A stretch of DNA of 64,000 nt from Pseudohoeflea suaedae (lineage in GTDB: Bacteria > Pseudomonadota > Alphaproteobacteria > Rhizobiales > Rhizobiaceae), in contig NZ_SMSI01000001.1 of NCBI RefSeq assembly GCF_004354915.1, forward strand, positions 124,001 through 188,000, written 5' to 3'. The stretch's first letter is position 1. Each line of letters starts with the position of its first letter. The position numbers and the translations under genes were made by a program. Shown piece by piece: positions 29,150 through 41,351 of the stretch. The notes below the pieces were generated by a model, which was given only the letters and a program-made list of their open reading frames with translations, was not told the origin of the DNA and made no database searches.

Positions 29150-29668
29150 ATGACAGATAGGTCTCGGCAATCCAACGCACAGCCCCCGTCATCGGTTCTC
29201 TTCGTCTGTCTCGGAAACATCTGCCGTTCGCCGCTCGCGGAAGGCATATTCCGCCACCACGTCGGGGAAGCCGGGCTTTCGGACAAGGTGCGCATCGATT
29301 CCGCGGGCACCGGCGCCTGGCATGCCGGCGGCCTGCCCGACCGCCGCTCCATCGCCACCGCCGCACGCCACGGGCTGGACATCACCGGCCAGCGCGCCCG
29401 AAGGATAACCGACAGCGACTTTCGCGACCACGACCTGATCCTCGCCATGGACCGCTCCAACCGCGACACGCTTCTGGCGCGCGCACCGAACCCGGCCCGG
29501 GACCGGATTCACCTGTTCATGGAGCATGCGCTCGGGATCCCGCAGGATGTGCCCGATCCCTATTACGGCGAGGGCGACGGTTTCGAGGCCGTCTACCGGA
29601 TGCTGGTCGAGGGCAGTTCGGCGCTGGTCGAGAACCTGTTCGGCGGCCGCCGCTCGACAAGCGGATAG
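29150..29668 (+). CDS. Low-molecular-weight protein tyrosine phosphatase
   Basis: 172 residues. P-loop CLGNICRS with the nucleophile C20 and R26, and the general acid in DPYYG. The family includes arsenate reductases, but the DPYYG loop favours protein tyrosine phosphatase. Its last 76 nt overlap the 3' end of the convergent thpR gene on the other strand. Confidence 0.93.
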   Translation: MTDRSRQSNAQPPSSVLFVCLGNICRSPLAEGIFRHHVGEAGLSDKVRIDSAGTGAWHAGGLPDRRSIATAARHGLDITGQRARRITDSDFRDHDLILAMDRSNRDTLLARAPNPARDRIHLFMEHALGIPQDVPDPYYGEGDGFEAVYRMLVEGSSALVENLFGGRRSTSG

Positions 29669-30186
29669 GGCTCCTCGACGATATAGGGCCCGCCGCCGAC
29701 CGAATCCTTCGACGACATGACCACGAACCGGTTCACCGTAAACGGCATCGTGCGGAAATTGCCGAAAGCGTGGAGGTAGTTCACCACGTCCTCGAGACGG
29801 GCATTGCGAAGCCGCGCCAGCGTCACGTGCGGCGCGAACTTGCGCGGATCCGCCGGCATGCCGAGCCGATCGCAGATACGGGCGATTTCCGCCTGCAGCG
29901 CCATCAGTTCCGGCGAGGGGCTGACACCCGCCCAGATCGAGTGAGGCTTCTTCGAGCCGAAGGAACCCACCGTATTGAGCGAAATCGTGAAAGGGGCCCG
30001 ATCGATGCGGTCGAGGGCGTGGATCAGCTCGTCGGCGGCCGGGCCGTCGATGTCGCCCACAAAGCGCAATGTCAGGTGATAGTTCTCGACGTCGATCCAC
30101 CGGGCACCCGGTAATCCACCCCGGAGCAATGACAGCGACATGGCCGCGTCAGCCGGAATTTCGAGAGCGGTAAAGAGCCTTGGCAT
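29593..30186 (-). CDS. thpR: RNA 2',3'-cyclic phosphodiesterase (2'-5' RNA ligase family)
   Basis: 197 residues from the ATG at 30186 (MPRLFTALEIP). The two catalytic HxTx motifs are HLTL (H37) and HVTLAR (about residue 124). It opens 2',3'-cyclic phosphates or ligates tRNA halves in vitro. The C-terminal about 25 residues ([17 protein letters not shown]) extend beyond the usual domain and are encoded antisense to the phosphatase gene. Confidence 0.92.
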   Translation of the reverse strand: MPRLFTALEIPADAAMSLSLLRGGLPGARWIDVENYHLTLRFVGDIDGPAADELIHALDRIDRAPFTISLNTVGSFGSKKPHSIWAGVSPSPELMALQAEIARICDRLGMPADPRKFAPHVTLARLRNARLEDVVNYLHAFGNFRTMPFTVNRFVVMSSKDSVGGGPYIVEEPYPLVERRPPNRFSTSAELPSTSIR

Positions 30187-30266
30187 GGCCAGATCCCCCG
30201 AATCAACCTGATAGACCGAGCGAATCACGCCCGCGCCGCCGGGGCAAGCGAATTCGCCAGATGAGT

Positions 30267-30932
30267 TCAGTTGCCGCCATCGCCCTGTGGACGGGTCTGC
30301 CCGATACGAGCGATGAATTCCTCGGCGACCGGAAGAAAGCGCTTGACCATTTCCTCCACGCCGGCAGCGCTCGGATGCATGCCGTCCGCCAGCACCATGC
30401 CGGGCTCGGCCGTCACCCCGTCGAGGAAGAACGGGTAGAGGACGAGATCGTATTTTTCAGCGAGGCCGGGATAGATCGCGTTGAACTTGTCCTCGTAACC
30501 CGGCCCCATGTTCGGCGGCGCGAGCATGCCGGCCAGAAGCACGGGAATGCCGCGTTCCCCGAGCCGCTCGATCATGGCCTCCAGGTTTTCACGGGTCTTC
30601 TCAGGCGATACGCCGCGCAAGGCGTCATTGGCGCCGAGTTCCAGGATCACGCCGTCGGTGCCGTCGGGGATCGACCAGTCCAGCCGCGACAATCCGCCCG
30701 AGGTGGTATCGCCGGAGACACCTGCATCGGCGATCTCGACGTCGTGCCCGCGCTCCCGCAAAGCCGCCTGGAGCTGCGCCGGAAACCCTTCTTCCTTCGA
30801 AAGATCATAGGCTGCCATCAGGCTGTCGCCAAAGCCTACGAGCTTGAGCGTCTCGGCGCGCACGGGCAGCGCGAAGGCCAGCAGAAGCCCCGCGATCACG
30901 AGGAATTGGGCGGGAAGGACTTTAAAACGCAC
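30267..30932 (-). CDS. tesA: SGNH-hydrolase arylesterase / acyl-CoA thioesterase I
   Basis: 221 residues starting at a GTG (30932) preceded by AGGAG at 7 nt; no ATG fits. An N-terminal signal peptide (to about residue 26) sends it to the periplasm. Catalytic blocks: GFGDSL (Ser37), the oxyanion Gly/Asn in GANDALRG, and DGMHPS with Asp and His. TesA-type enzymes hydrolyse aryl esters, thioesters and lysophospholipids. Divergent from ybbA-ybbP, 70 bp apart, the same arrangement as in E. coli. Confidence 0.93.
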   Translation of the reverse strand: MRFKVLPAQFLVIAGLLLAFALPVRAETLKLVGFGDSLMAAYDLSKEEGFPAQLQAALRERGHDVEIADAGVSGDTTSGGLSRLDWSIPDGTDGVILELGANDALRGVSPEKTRENLEAMIERLGERGIPVLLAGMLAPPNMGPGYEDKFNAIYPGLAEKYDLVLYPFFLDGVTAEPGMVLADGMHPSAAGVEEMVKRFLPVAEEFIARIGQTRPQGDGGN

Positions 30933-31002
30933 GATGCCGCTCCTAACTTTGGAATTCACGCAATTCCGGGTCCATCTCCCGAACAATATAGGAAGCCCAA
31001 AC

Positions 31003-31716
31003 GTGGCGGAAACCATCGTTGAGCTTGAATCGGCCGATCTCACCCTCGGATCCGGCGCGTCATCCGTGCGCGTCCTCAAGGGGATGAACCTCAAGGTGCA
31101 GGCCGGACAGTCGGTTGGCATAGTGGGCCCCTCCGGGTCCGGAAAATCGACGCTGCTGATGGTGATCGCGGGTCTCGAACGGCTCGACGCCGGCAAGATC
31201 CATGTCGCGGGCGAACCGCTGCACGAACTCGCCGAGGACGAACTCGCCGCCGTGCGCGGACGCTCCATCGGCATCGTCTTCCAGTCATTCCACCTGATTC
31301 CCAACATGACCGCGCTCGAAAATGTCGCCGTGCCGCTGGAGCTCGCCGGTCGCACCGATGCGTTCGAACGGGCTCGCGCCGAACTCGAAGCCGTCGGCCT
31401 GGGCAAGCGCCTGTCCCACTTCCCCGGGCAGCTTTCCGGCGGCGAACAGCAGCGCGTGGCCATTGCGCGCGCCCTCGCCCCCGACCCGGCGCTGATCGTG
31501 GCCGATGAGCCCACCGGCAACCTCGACGGCGATACGGGTCGCCAGATCGCCGATCTTCTGTTTTCCAAGCAGGCCGAACGTGGCGGAACGCTGATCCTCG
31601 TCACTCATGACGAAACGCTCGCCAACCGCTGTGACCGGCAGGTTTCCGTCCGCTCCGGCGAGGTGGTCGGCGACAGCCTCGCTCCTGCCGACGACCGCAA
31701 GACGGTCGTCGCGTGA
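31003..31716 (+). CDS. ybbA: ABC transporter ATP-binding protein, YbbA type
   Basis: 237 residues from a GTG at 31003 with AGGAAG 7 nt upstream. Walker [10 protein letters not shown], signature LSGGEQQR, Walker B/D-loop [10 protein letters not shown] and His-loop VTHDE are all present. The LolD/MacB-like subgroup; pairs with the large FtsX-type permease that overlaps its stop codon (GTGA). Substrate unknown; neighbourhood with tesA suggests lipid-related envelope work. Confidence 0.93.
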   Translation: MAETIVELESADLTLGSGASSVRVLKGMNLKVQAGQSVGIVGPSGSGKSTLLMVIAGLERLDAGKIHVAGEPLHELAEDELAAVRGRSIGIVFQSFHLIPNMTALENVAVPLELAGRTDAFERARAELEAVGLGKRLSHFPGQLSGGEQQRVAIARALAPDPALIVADEPTGNLDGDTGRQIADLLFSKQAERGGTLILVTHDETLANRCDRQVSVRSGEVVGDSLAPADDRKTVVA

Positions 31717-34259
31717 ACGCGCCCTCCCGCCCCGGCCTTGCCCTCGCCCTGAGACTTGCGCTGCGCGAAATGCGTGGCGGGCTTTCGGGCTTCTACATCT
31801 TCATAGCCTGCGTGCTTCTGGGCACCATGGCCATTGCCGGCGTGAATTCGGTCTCGCAGATGATGACCGAATCCATCCGCTCCGAGGGCCGGACGATCCT
31901 CGGCGGCGACATTCGCTTCGAGACCGTCGGCCAGCCCGCGGGCGGCAAGGAACGCGAATTCATCGATTCCCTCGGCACTGTCACCGAGGGAGCAGGCATT
32001 CGCACGATGGCGCGCACCGCCGACGAGAGCGACCAGACCCTCATCGAGCTGCGCGCCCTCGACGGCGCCTATCCGCTCTATGGCGCGCTCGGCCTGTCAC
32101 CCGACATGACGCCGCAAAACGCACTGGCGCAGACAGACGGCGTCTATGGCGCGGTCGCGGCGCCGATCTTCTTCGAGCGGCTCGGCATCAAGGTCGGCGA
32201 TCGCATTACCGTGGGACGCTCGGAATTCGAGCTTCGCGCCCAGATAACCGACGAACCGGATGCGCTGTCCGAGGGTTTCGGCTTCGCGCCGCGCCTGATG
32301 ATCTCGATGGAAGGGCTCGACGCTTCCGGCCTCATCCGCCCCGGCAGCATTGTCGAATATTCCTATCGCGTGCGCCTTGCTGGCGATCGGACCGCCCGGG
32401 CGGTCTCCGACATCGCCAAGGCCGATTTCCCCGATGCCGGCTGGTCCGTCCGTACCAGCGACAACGCGGCCCCCGCCCTTTCAAACAATATCGAGCGCTT
32501 CTCGCAGTTCTTGACCCTCGTCGGACTGACCGCGCTGATCGTGGGCGGCGTCGGCGTCGCCAATGCCGTGCGCGCCTTCATCGATGGCAAGCGCGGCGTC
32601 ATCGCCACGCTGAAATGCGTCGGCGCCTCCTCCCGCTTCGTCATCCTCGTCTATCTGATCCAGGTGATGCTGATCGCCTCCGCGGGCATACTGATCGGGC
32701 TCGTGATCGGCGCCGCCATCCCCTTCCTCGCGGCCGGCGCCCTGTCGGCCATCCTGCCCGTCGCGGGCAAGGCTGCGCTTTATCCGGTGGCACTCCTGCA
32801 GGCGGCCGTCTTCGGCCTGCTGGTCGCCTTCGCCTTTGCGCTTGCGCCGCTCGGCCGTGCCGGAGACGTGCCCGCCACCGCCCTCTTCCGCCAGTTGAGT
32901 TTCGACGGCACGGCCTGGCCGCGCTGGCCCTATCTTCTGGGTTCCGGTGCCGCGCTCGCCATTCTCTGCGCCCTTGCCGTGGCACTCGCCGACGATCGTC
33001 GCGTGGCCGGCATCTTCCTGCTCGCCGTTGCCGCCGCCTTCGTCGTCCTCAATCTCGTCAGCCGGGTGGTGCAGGCGATCGCGAGGCGTGCTCCCACGGT
33101 GCGCTCGACGCCGCTGCGGCTCGCCATCGGCAATATTCACCGGCCCGGCGCGCTCACCCCATCCGTGGTGTTGTCGCTCGGCCTCGGCCTCGCCCTTCTC
33201 GTGACCCTGGCCCAGATCGATACCAATCTGCGTCGCGAAATTTCCGGAAACCTTCCCGATCGTGCGCCGAACTTCTTCTTTGTCGACATCCAGGCCAGCG
33301 AGATCGAGGCCTTCCGCACCCGTCTCGCCGAACTCGCCCCCGAAAGCGATATCGAAACCGTGCCCATGCTGCGCGGACGCATTACAGCGCTCAACGGCGA
33401 AACGCCCAATGCCGAGAATGTGCCGCCTGAAGGACGCTGGGTGCTGCGCGGCGATCGCGGCCTCACCTACGCGCCGAAACTGCCTGAGGGCTCGGCGCTG
33501 ACGGCCGGCGAATGGTGGCCGGAAGACTATACCGGTGAACCCCTCGTTTCCTTCTCCGCCGAGGAAGCCGGCGAACTGGGACTGAAGCTCGGCGACACGG
33601 TTTCCGTCTCGGTGCTCGGCCGCACCATAACGGCGAAAATCGCCAATCTGCGCGAGGTGGAGTGGGAATCGCTGTCGATCAATTTCGTCATGGTCTTCTC
33701 GCCATCCGCCTTTGCCGGCGCGCCGCATTCCTGGCTCGCCACCCTCGCCGAACCCGGCGCGACCAACGAGCAGGAAGGCCAGCTGCTGCGGACAATCACC
33801 GCCGATTTTCCGACCGTGACCTCGGTTCGCGTGAAGGACGCGATCGAACTTGCCGATCGGCTTGTCGGCCAGATCGGCACGGCAATCCGCGCCGCAGCCG
33901 CGATCGCGCTGATCGCCTCGGTCCTGGTTCTGTCAGGCGCACTCGCCGCAGGAAATCGCGCCCGCGGCCATGATGCGGTGGTGCTGAAGACGCTCGGCGC
34001 CACCCGCAAGACGCTGATCGGCGCCTATTCGCTCGAATACGGGCTGATCGGACTGTCGACGGCGCTCTTCGCGCTTGGTTTCGGCGCACTCGCCTCGTGG
34101 TTCGTCCTGACCCGCATCATGTCGCTGCCATCGAGTTTCGTACCAGAAATCGCCATCGCGACGATCATCGCCGCGCTTGTCACCACCATCGGTATAGGCC
34201 TGATAGGCACCTGGCGCGTGTTGGGACAAAAAGCCGCGCCGATGCTGCGTGAGCTTTAG
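31713..34259 (+). CDS. ybbP: FtsX-like ABC permease, YbbP type
   Basis: 848-residue inner-membrane permease starting at a GTG inside the ybbA stop. A first transmembrane helix (about 22-45), a MacB-like periplasmic domain (45-250), an FtsX domain (about 265-390; VRAFIDGKRGVIATLKCVGAS), two central helices (about 405-455), a second periplasmic domain and a C-terminal FtsX domain (720-845; HDAVVLKTLGATR). A double-FtsX layout is characteristic of YbbP. Confidence 0.92.
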   Translation: MNAPSRPGLALALRLALREMRGGLSGFYIFIACVLLGTMAIAGVNSVSQMMTESIRSEGRTILGGDIRFETVGQPAGGKEREFIDSLGTVTEGAGIRTMARTADESDQTLIELRALDGAYPLYGALGLSPDMTPQNALAQTDGVYGAVAAPIFFERLGIKVGDRITVGRSEFELRAQITDEPDALSEGFGFAPRLMISMEGLDASGLIRPGSIVEYSYRVRLAGDRTARAVSDIAKADFPDAGWSVRTSDNAAPALSNNIERFSQFLTLVGLTALIVGGVGVANAVRAFIDGKRGVIATLKCVGASSRFVILVYLIQVMLIASAGILIGLVIGAAIPFLAAGALSAILPVAGKAALYPVALLQAAVFGLLVAFAFALAPLGRAGDVPATALFRQLSFDGTAWPRWPYLLGSGAALAILCALAVALADDRRVAGIFLLAVAAAFVVLNLVSRVVQAIARRAPTVRSTPLRLAIGNIHRPGALTPSVVLSLGLGLALLVTLAQIDTNLRREISGNLPDRAPNFFFVDIQASEIEAFRTRLAELAPESDIETVPMLRGRITALNGETPNAENVPPEGRWVLRGDRGLTYAPKLPEGSALTAGEWWPEDYTGEPLVSFSAEEAGELGLKLGDTVSVSVLGRTITAKIANLREVEWESLSINFVMVFSPSAFAGAPHSWLATLAEPGATNEQEGQLLRTITADFPTVTSVRVKDAIELADRLVGQIGTAIRAAAAIALIASVLVLSGALAAGNRARGHDAVVLKTLGATRKTLIGAYSLEYGLIGLSTALFALGFGALASWFVLTRIMSLPSSFVPEIAIATIIAALVTTIGIGLIGTWRVLGQKAAPMLREL

Positions 34260-34447
34260 GATTCAATGCCGAATCGGGGTCCGGTGTTAACGAAACCGGC
34301 CATTTGGCTGATTTCTGACGCGAAATTGAAGGCGAATAACCTTGCGGCCATACCGCAGACAGCACATATTATGACCAGTGATGCTGAGCCCCGCAGCGGC
34401 ACCTGGGGATATCCCATCTGTTCAATCCGGGGCTGATAGAGGAAAAC

Positions 34448-35191
34448 ATGGCTGACTTTCGCAATACGAACGTCCACACCGCGTCCCGCCAGACCGCCGG
34501 TGTAGCCTATGACGAAGGCCTGCGCACCTACATGCTGCGGGTCTACAATCTCATGGCCCTCGGCCTCGCCATTACCGGTGTTGCCGCCTACGGCACCTTC
34601 GCCGCCGCGGTTTCCAACGGACAGCTTACCCAGTTCGGCACCATGCTCTACGCGAGCCCGCTGAAGTGGGTCGTCATGCTGGCTCCGCTGGCAATGGTCT
34701 TCTTCCTGAGCTTCCGCATTCAGAAGATGAGCGTAGCTGCGGCCCAGACGACCTTCTGGGTCTATGCGGCCCTCATGGGTCTTTCGCTCTCCTCGATCTT
34801 CCTGGTGTTCACCGGCACGAGCATCGTCCAGACATTCTTCGTCACCGCGGCCGCATTCGGTGCGCTGTCGCTTTACGGCTACACGACGAAGCGTGATCTC
34901 TCGGCGATGGGTTCGTTCCTGATGATGGGCCTGTTCGGCCTGATCATCGCCATGGTGGTCAACATCTTCCTGCAGTCCAGCGCCATGCAGTTCGCGATTT
35001 CCGCGATCGGCGTGCTGATCTTCGCCGGCCTGACCGCCTACGACACCCAGTCGATCAAGGACATGTACTATGAAGTTGAGGCCAACGAGACCATGACCGG
35101 CCGTGCGGCCATCATGGGCGCGCTCCGCCTCTACCTCGACTTCATCAACCTCTTCATGTTCCTGCTCCAGTTCATGGGCAATCGCGAGTAG
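34448..35191 (+). CDS. Bax inhibitor-1/YccA-family membrane protein
   Basis: 247 residues with seven hydrophobic segments after a polar N terminus. YDEGLRTYMLRVYNLMALGLAITG, a central GLSLSSIFLVFTG and the C-terminal GLTAYDTQSIKDMYY...ALRLYLDFINLFMFLLQF with paired Asp residues define the BI-1/TMBIM family, proposed pH-dependent calcium leak proteins. Related to E. coli YbhL. Ends at a clear terminator. Confidence 0.94.
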   Translation: MADFRNTNVHTASRQTAGVAYDEGLRTYMLRVYNLMALGLAITGVAAYGTFAAAVSNGQLTQFGTMLYASPLKWVVMLAPLAMVFFLSFRIQKMSVAAAQTTFWVYAALMGLSLSSIFLVFTGTSIVQTFFVTAAAFGALSLYGYTTKRDLSAMGSFLMMGLFGLIIAMVVNIFLQSSAMQFAISAIGVLIFAGLTAYDTQSIKDMYYEVEANETMTGRAAIMGALRLYLDFINLFMFLLQFMGNRE

Positions 35192-35215
35192 TCGCACACG
35201 GAACCTGAAAATCGG

Positions 35216-35246
35216 AAAGGGCGGCCCCCGCGGGTCGCCCTTTTTC
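35216..35246 (+). terminator. Rho-independent terminator of the Bax-inhibitor gene
   Basis: 12-bp stem AAAGGGCGGCCC (35216-35227) with GGGTCGCCCTTT (35232-35243), one G-U pair, followed by TTTCTTT. Confidence 0.85.
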
Positions 35247-35338
35247 TTTGCCGCCCGGGCAGGCACGAGCACTCTTTACCGCCACTGGTTTTGCTCGCAT
35301 AAGATCCTGCCGACCAATCCACACTGCGGACCATTCCC

Positions 35339-35887
35339 ATGATCATCAGAGACGCCACCCAGGCCGACCTTTCGGCCATCACCGAGATCTATGCCGAGAG
35401 CGTGAACAACGGCGTCGCGACCTACGAGCTGGAACCGCCCAGCATCATGGAGATGACGGCGCGCTTCGGTGTGGTCACCGGCAACCGCTATCCCTATATC
35501 GTGGCCGAACACGACGGAACGATCCTCGGTTACGCCTATGCCGGACCGTTCAGGACGCGGCCGGCCTATAACTGGATCTGCGAGGATTCGATCTATCTCG
35601 CGCCCGAAGCCAGAGGAAAGGGCGTGGGGTCCGCGCTGTTGTCGGAACTTCTTGCCCGCTGCGAGGCGCTGGGCTTCCGGCAGATGATCGCGGTGATCGG
35701 CGGCGCGCACCCGGCTTCCGTGGCGGTTCACGCGAAGGCCGGTTTCGAGCATCAGGGCACGCTGAAGGCGACCGGCTACAAGCACGGCCGCTGGCTCGAT
35801 ACCACCTTCATGGAAAAGGCGCTCGGCGAGGGTTCGACCACCGATCCGGATACCCGGACATATCCCGGTACGCTCTACCGCGCCTGA
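35339..35887 (+). CDS. GNAT acetyltransferase, MnaT/phosphinothricin type
   Basis: 182 residues. IIRDATQADLSAITEIYAESV at the N terminus, EDSIYLAPEARGKGVGSALL (acetyl-CoA loop) and NPASVAVHAKAGF-like GAHPASVAVHAKAGFEHQGTL follow the L-amino-acid/phosphinothricin N-acetyltransferase subgroup. Likely acetylates an amino-acid-like compound such as a methionine derivative. Single gene. Confidence 0.9.
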   Translation: MIIRDATQADLSAITEIYAESVNNGVATYELEPPSIMEMTARFGVVTGNRYPYIVAEHDGTILGYAYAGPFRTRPAYNWICEDSIYLAPEARGKGVGSALLSELLARCEALGFRQMIAVIGGAHPASVAVHAKAGFEHQGTLKATGYKHGRWLDTTFMEKALGEGSTTDPDTRTYPGTLYRA

Positions 35888-35900
35888 AGAGGCAGGCGCC

Positions 35901-36299
35901 TCAGACGAGACGGGGCGTGGGCTTGTCGAAGACCTTCAGCACCTGTGCGAGGTCATGCCCGCGCTTGAGGATGGCGCCCGAGGCGGCCACGACGGAGAAC
36001 GCACCCTGCTTGCGCGCCCGCGACGGATCCTTGACGATCTGGAAGAGCGCCACCTCGCTGGTTCGGCGGAATACGGAAAAGACGGCCCGGTCCTTCAGAT
36101 GGTCGATCGCGTAATCACGCCATTCGCCATCGGCAACCTTTCGGCCGTAAAGGCTCAGGATCTGGTCGAGTTCGCGGCGCTGGAACGTGACGATCTCGAC
36201 CTTCTGGCGCTTGCGATGTTCAGACAAGTCGACCAGGTCGGCCTGTCCCGCGCCTCCCGCGCCATGCTGCGGCAGGTGGGAATTGCCTCTGTCTACCAT
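35901..36299 (-). CDS. DUF2794-family protein
   Basis: 132 residues from ATG 36299 (MVDRGNSHLPQHG). The core VTFQRRELDQILSLYGRKVADGEWRDYAIDHLKDRAVFSVFRRTSEVALFQIVKDP...RKQGAFSVV matches PF10984, confined to alphaproteobacteria and of unknown function. A longer frame to 36506 exists but lacks family similarity. A candidate small RNA is encoded on the opposite strand upstream. Confidence 0.88.
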   Translation of the reverse strand: MVDRGNSHLPQHGAGGAGQADLVDLSEHRKRQKVEIVTFQRRELDQILSLYGRKVADGEWRDYAIDHLKDRAVFSVFRRTSEVALFQIVKDPSRARKQGAFSVVAASGAILKRGHDLAQVLKVFDKPTPRLV

Positions 36300-36540
36300 G
36301 TTCCATCCGATTTGTTTCGCTGGTGACAGTGTGACCGATGATCCAGGGAATGCAAGAGGCGCGTTTTCATGCCGGATACTCCCGCTCCGTGTGGATTCTG
36401 CCCGGGGATTTCCTGCAGTCCGATCACGCGCGGAAACAATTCGTTTCGTCACTTTACCGCGGGGAGGATCGAATATGAGCGGGAACGCATTTTGGCCGTA
36501 ATTCAAACAAATCGACGCCGGAATTCGCCGACACTCTGTC

Positions 36541-36704
36541 TGTGTTGCCTCATCGACCCGGTCTGAGGGCTTCGGCCAAATTGCCCCCCAGCCCCCTCGA
36601 AGCCCATATCAGGCCGGGTCGAAATCTTCCGATTCTTTCCCGGGTCGGTGGATGGCAACACCCCCATCATTGCTCAGAGGCCGGCCGCGCGCCGGTCTTT
36701 TTTT
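36541..36704 (+). ncRNA. Candidate structured small RNA with own terminator
   Basis: About 164 nt in a 425-bp gap between two minus-strand genes, ending in a plus-strand intrinsic terminator. Nested perfect pairings: GTGTTGCC (36542-36549) with GGCAACAC (36654-36661); CGACCCGG (36554-36561) with either CCGGGTCG at 36614-36621 or its copy at 36640-36647; GGGCTTCG (36567-36574) with CGAAGCCC (36598-36605). The inner loop is C-rich (CCCCCCAGCCCCC), as in RNAs that block ribosome sites. No coding frame is supported and no promoter was clear. Identity unknown; it is not 6S-like by context. Confidence 0.6.
36678..36704 (+). terminator. Intrinsic terminator of the candidate sRNA
   Basis: 8-bp stem AGGCCGGC (36678-36685) / GCCGGTCT (36691-36698) with one G-U pair, then a run of seven T (36698-36704) on the plus strand. 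No plus-strand gene lies upstream for more than 700 bp, so it must serve a non-coding transcript. Confidence 0.75.
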
Positions 36705-36724
36705 GTCTTCGGATCGAAGGCGGC

Positions 36725-37492
36725 TCAGCCGGCCTCGCCGGAAGCAAGCATCGCCGCGCCGAGGATCGCGCCCGGACGGCCCTTTGCATCCATGCGCTGA
36801 AGAATGATGGCGCAACCGCGTTGCCCGTCTTCACCCAGCACCGAGCGCGGCAGCTTGATTTCCATCTGCTCGCCCGACCACATGCCGATAATCTCGAAAT
36901 TGCGCACGCTGTGGTGATAGGTGATGCGCTTGCCGCGATTTTCGCCGCGTGGAATCTCGACGGTGTTTGCCTTGTCGAAATAGGCAACCACGATTTCGGC
37001 GCGGCCCGCAGCATCTCCACCCGCAGGCATTTCGCCGATTGTGACATCGATCGTGTCGCCACTCCGCTTCAGCCCGACGTCGACGGTCAGCCCCATGCCC
37101 TTCTTCTCGAAGCCGGCCAGCAGGGCCTTGATTGCAGCATCGTCGCCGCCATTGGCGTGATCACGACCGTTGACGACCGCCTGCGGCGTGTAGACCGAGG
37201 CGCTGCCGAGCGTGCGGGCATAGCCCTTCTGCCGTTCGGTATTCGCCGCATCCGACAACGTGTCCTTCCAGCCCAGATAGTTCCAGTAATCGACATGATA
37301 GGACAGAGCGAGGATATCGCCCTCCTCAACCAGACGCCCCAGCTCGGCATCGGCACGCGGACAGCTCGAGCATCCCTGGCTGGTAAACAGCTCCACCACG
37401 CCGCGCAGCTCTCCGGCCTGTGCCGAAAAGGCGGGAACGGCAAGAGACAGGAACAACAGGGCGGATTGCAGGTGACGGATCATGACATGCAC
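36725..37492 (-). CDS. DUF1223 thioredoxin-like exported protein
   Basis: 255 residues. Signal peptide to about residue 26, then VELFTSQGCSSCPRADAELGRL with a redox CSSC pair and SYHVDYWNYLGWKD, the hallmark of DUF1223. The fold is thioredoxin-like and the protein is expected in the periplasm. It is encoded immediately downstream of acnA, as in many rhizobia, but a terminator separates them. M at 37483 is an alternative start. Confidence 0.88.
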   Translation of the reverse strand: MHVMIRHLQSALLFLSLAVPAFSAQAGELRGVVELFTSQGCSSCPRADAELGRLVEEGDILALSYHVDYWNYLGWKDTLSDAANTERQKGYARTLGSASVYTPQAVVNGRDHANGGDDAAIKALLAGFEKKGMGLTVDVGLKRSGDTIDVTIGEMPAGGDAAGRAEIVVAYFDKANTVEIPRGENRGKRITYHHSVRNFEIIGMWSGEQMEIKLPRSVLGEDGQRGCAIILQRMDAKGRPGAILGAAMLASGEAG

Positions 37493-37633
37493 TATCGTGT
37501 TCGGCCGGGACGGGAAGCAAGCCCGGCAATCGCCTTTTTCCTACGCCCCGCCTCTGCACACGTCCAAATCACATTGGGGTGAGAGCGATCACATCTGCCG
37601 TGTCAGCGGCATGGCATGTCGGAGCCCATCAAA

Positions 37634-37662
37634 AAACCCGCCGGGGCAGTCCCGGCGGGTTT
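37634..37662 (-). terminator. Rho-independent terminator of acnA
   Basis: Perfect 12-bp stem AAACCCGCCGGG / CCCGGCGGGTTT with loop GCAGT, followed on the minus strand by TTTTTTGATG. Confidence 0.9.
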
Positions 37663-37687
37663 CGCGTTCTAGCCCTGCATGTGCATT

Positions 37688-40381
<2,694 letters not shown>

Positions 40382-40700
40382 TTGCTACCCGCTTTCTTCT
40401 TGTTCGGCCGAAGCTGTGGATCCGTCAGGATCACTGGCGAACACCTGCCACGCTGGGAACGTGACGAGGGTGCGGGTACGACCATTTCCGCTGTCCGCCC
40501 GTGACGGTCGGGAAAAACCGCCATGTTCGGCTCTAAATGACAATCACGCCGGCCGTTGGCGTGTTGCTGGCCTTATAGATAATTTCCTAAAAGCGATCCA
40601 GAGCTTATTGTCGATTTGGCATTAGGACTTGGGTATGAGATTGGGGGTCGCTGCGGCGCGCCGGTCGCGCCCGGACGAAGACGAATATCCGAGGGGTGAA
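40382..40700. other. acnA-ccmA divergent intergenic region
   Basis: 319 bp without a supported gene, although a frame of ccmA stays open back to 40629. It contains a small inverted repeat CACGCC (40545-40550) / GGCGTG (40558-40563) and an AT-rich stretch at 40570-40625 that probably holds the acnA and ccm promoters. No clear -35/-10 pair was found. Confidence 0.5.
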
Positions 40701-41351
40701 ATGCGGGCTGAAGCGGACAGGATGGCGGGGCGACGGGGTGCGAACCTGCTGTTCTCGGAGGTGAGTTTCAGGCTCTGTTCGGGCGAGGGGCTGACGATCA
40801 CCGGCCCCAACGGCGTCGGCAAGTCCACCCTTCTGCGAATCATTGCGGGCCTTCTGCCTGCCGAGGCCGGAACATTCGCCGTCCGGGATGACGCGGGAAC
40901 ATCGGTTCCCGTTCTTGACGCGGTCCACTATCTGGGTCACCGCAATGCGATGAAGCGCGAACTGACCGTTTCCGAGAACCTCGCCTTCTGGAAGTCATTC
41001 CAGGCCAATGAGACCGCGGAAGGACTTTCGGTTCCCGACGCGATTTCGGCGGTCGAACTCGACGGCATCGGCCATCTGCCTTTCGGCTATCTCTCGGCAG
41101 GTCAGCAGCGACGGATCGCTCTCGCCCGGCTTCTGGTGACCGCCCGCCCGCTCTGGATCCTCGACGAACCGACCGCGGCGCTCGACAGGCGGTCCGACAA
41201 GCTGTTCGGCTCCCTCGCTTCCGGCCATCTGGCGAATGGCGGGATGATGATTGCGGCCACCCATCTGCCGCTCGACATTCCGGGCGTCGGCAATCTGGAA
41301 ATTGCACCCGCGGCAATCGGCAGCGAGACCGGTGCGGAGGGCTGGATATGA
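40701..41351 (+). CDS. ccmA: Haem export ABC ATP-binding protein CcmA
   Basis: 216 residues from ATG 40701, preceded by GAGGGG. Walker A GPNGVGKST, signature YLSAGQQRR, Walker B DEPTAALD. CcmA energises release of holo-CcmE from CcmC in system I cytochrome c maturation. Overlaps ccmB by 4 nt (ATGA). An upstream in-frame ATG at 40635 would add 22 residues unlike the family. Confidence 0.94.
   Translation: MRAEADRMAGRRGANLLFSEVSFRLCSGEGLTITGPNGVGKSTLLRIIAGLLPAEAGTFAVRDDAGTSVPVLDAVHYLGHRNAMKRELTVSENLAFWKSFQANETAEGLSVPDAISAVELDGIGHLPFGYLSAGQQRRIALARLLVTARPLWILDEPTAALDRRSDKLFGSLASGHLANGGMMIAATHLPLDIPGVGNLEIAPAAIGSETGAEGWI

Noticed and set aside
36541-36704. 6S RNA (ssrS) as identity of the candidate RNA
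   Set aside because: The long closing stem is suggestive, but the usual alphaproteobacterial context (zapA and 5-formyltetrahydrofolate cyclo-ligase) is absent and the C-rich hairpin loop and two competing stems do not fit the central-bubble fold. Left as unknown.
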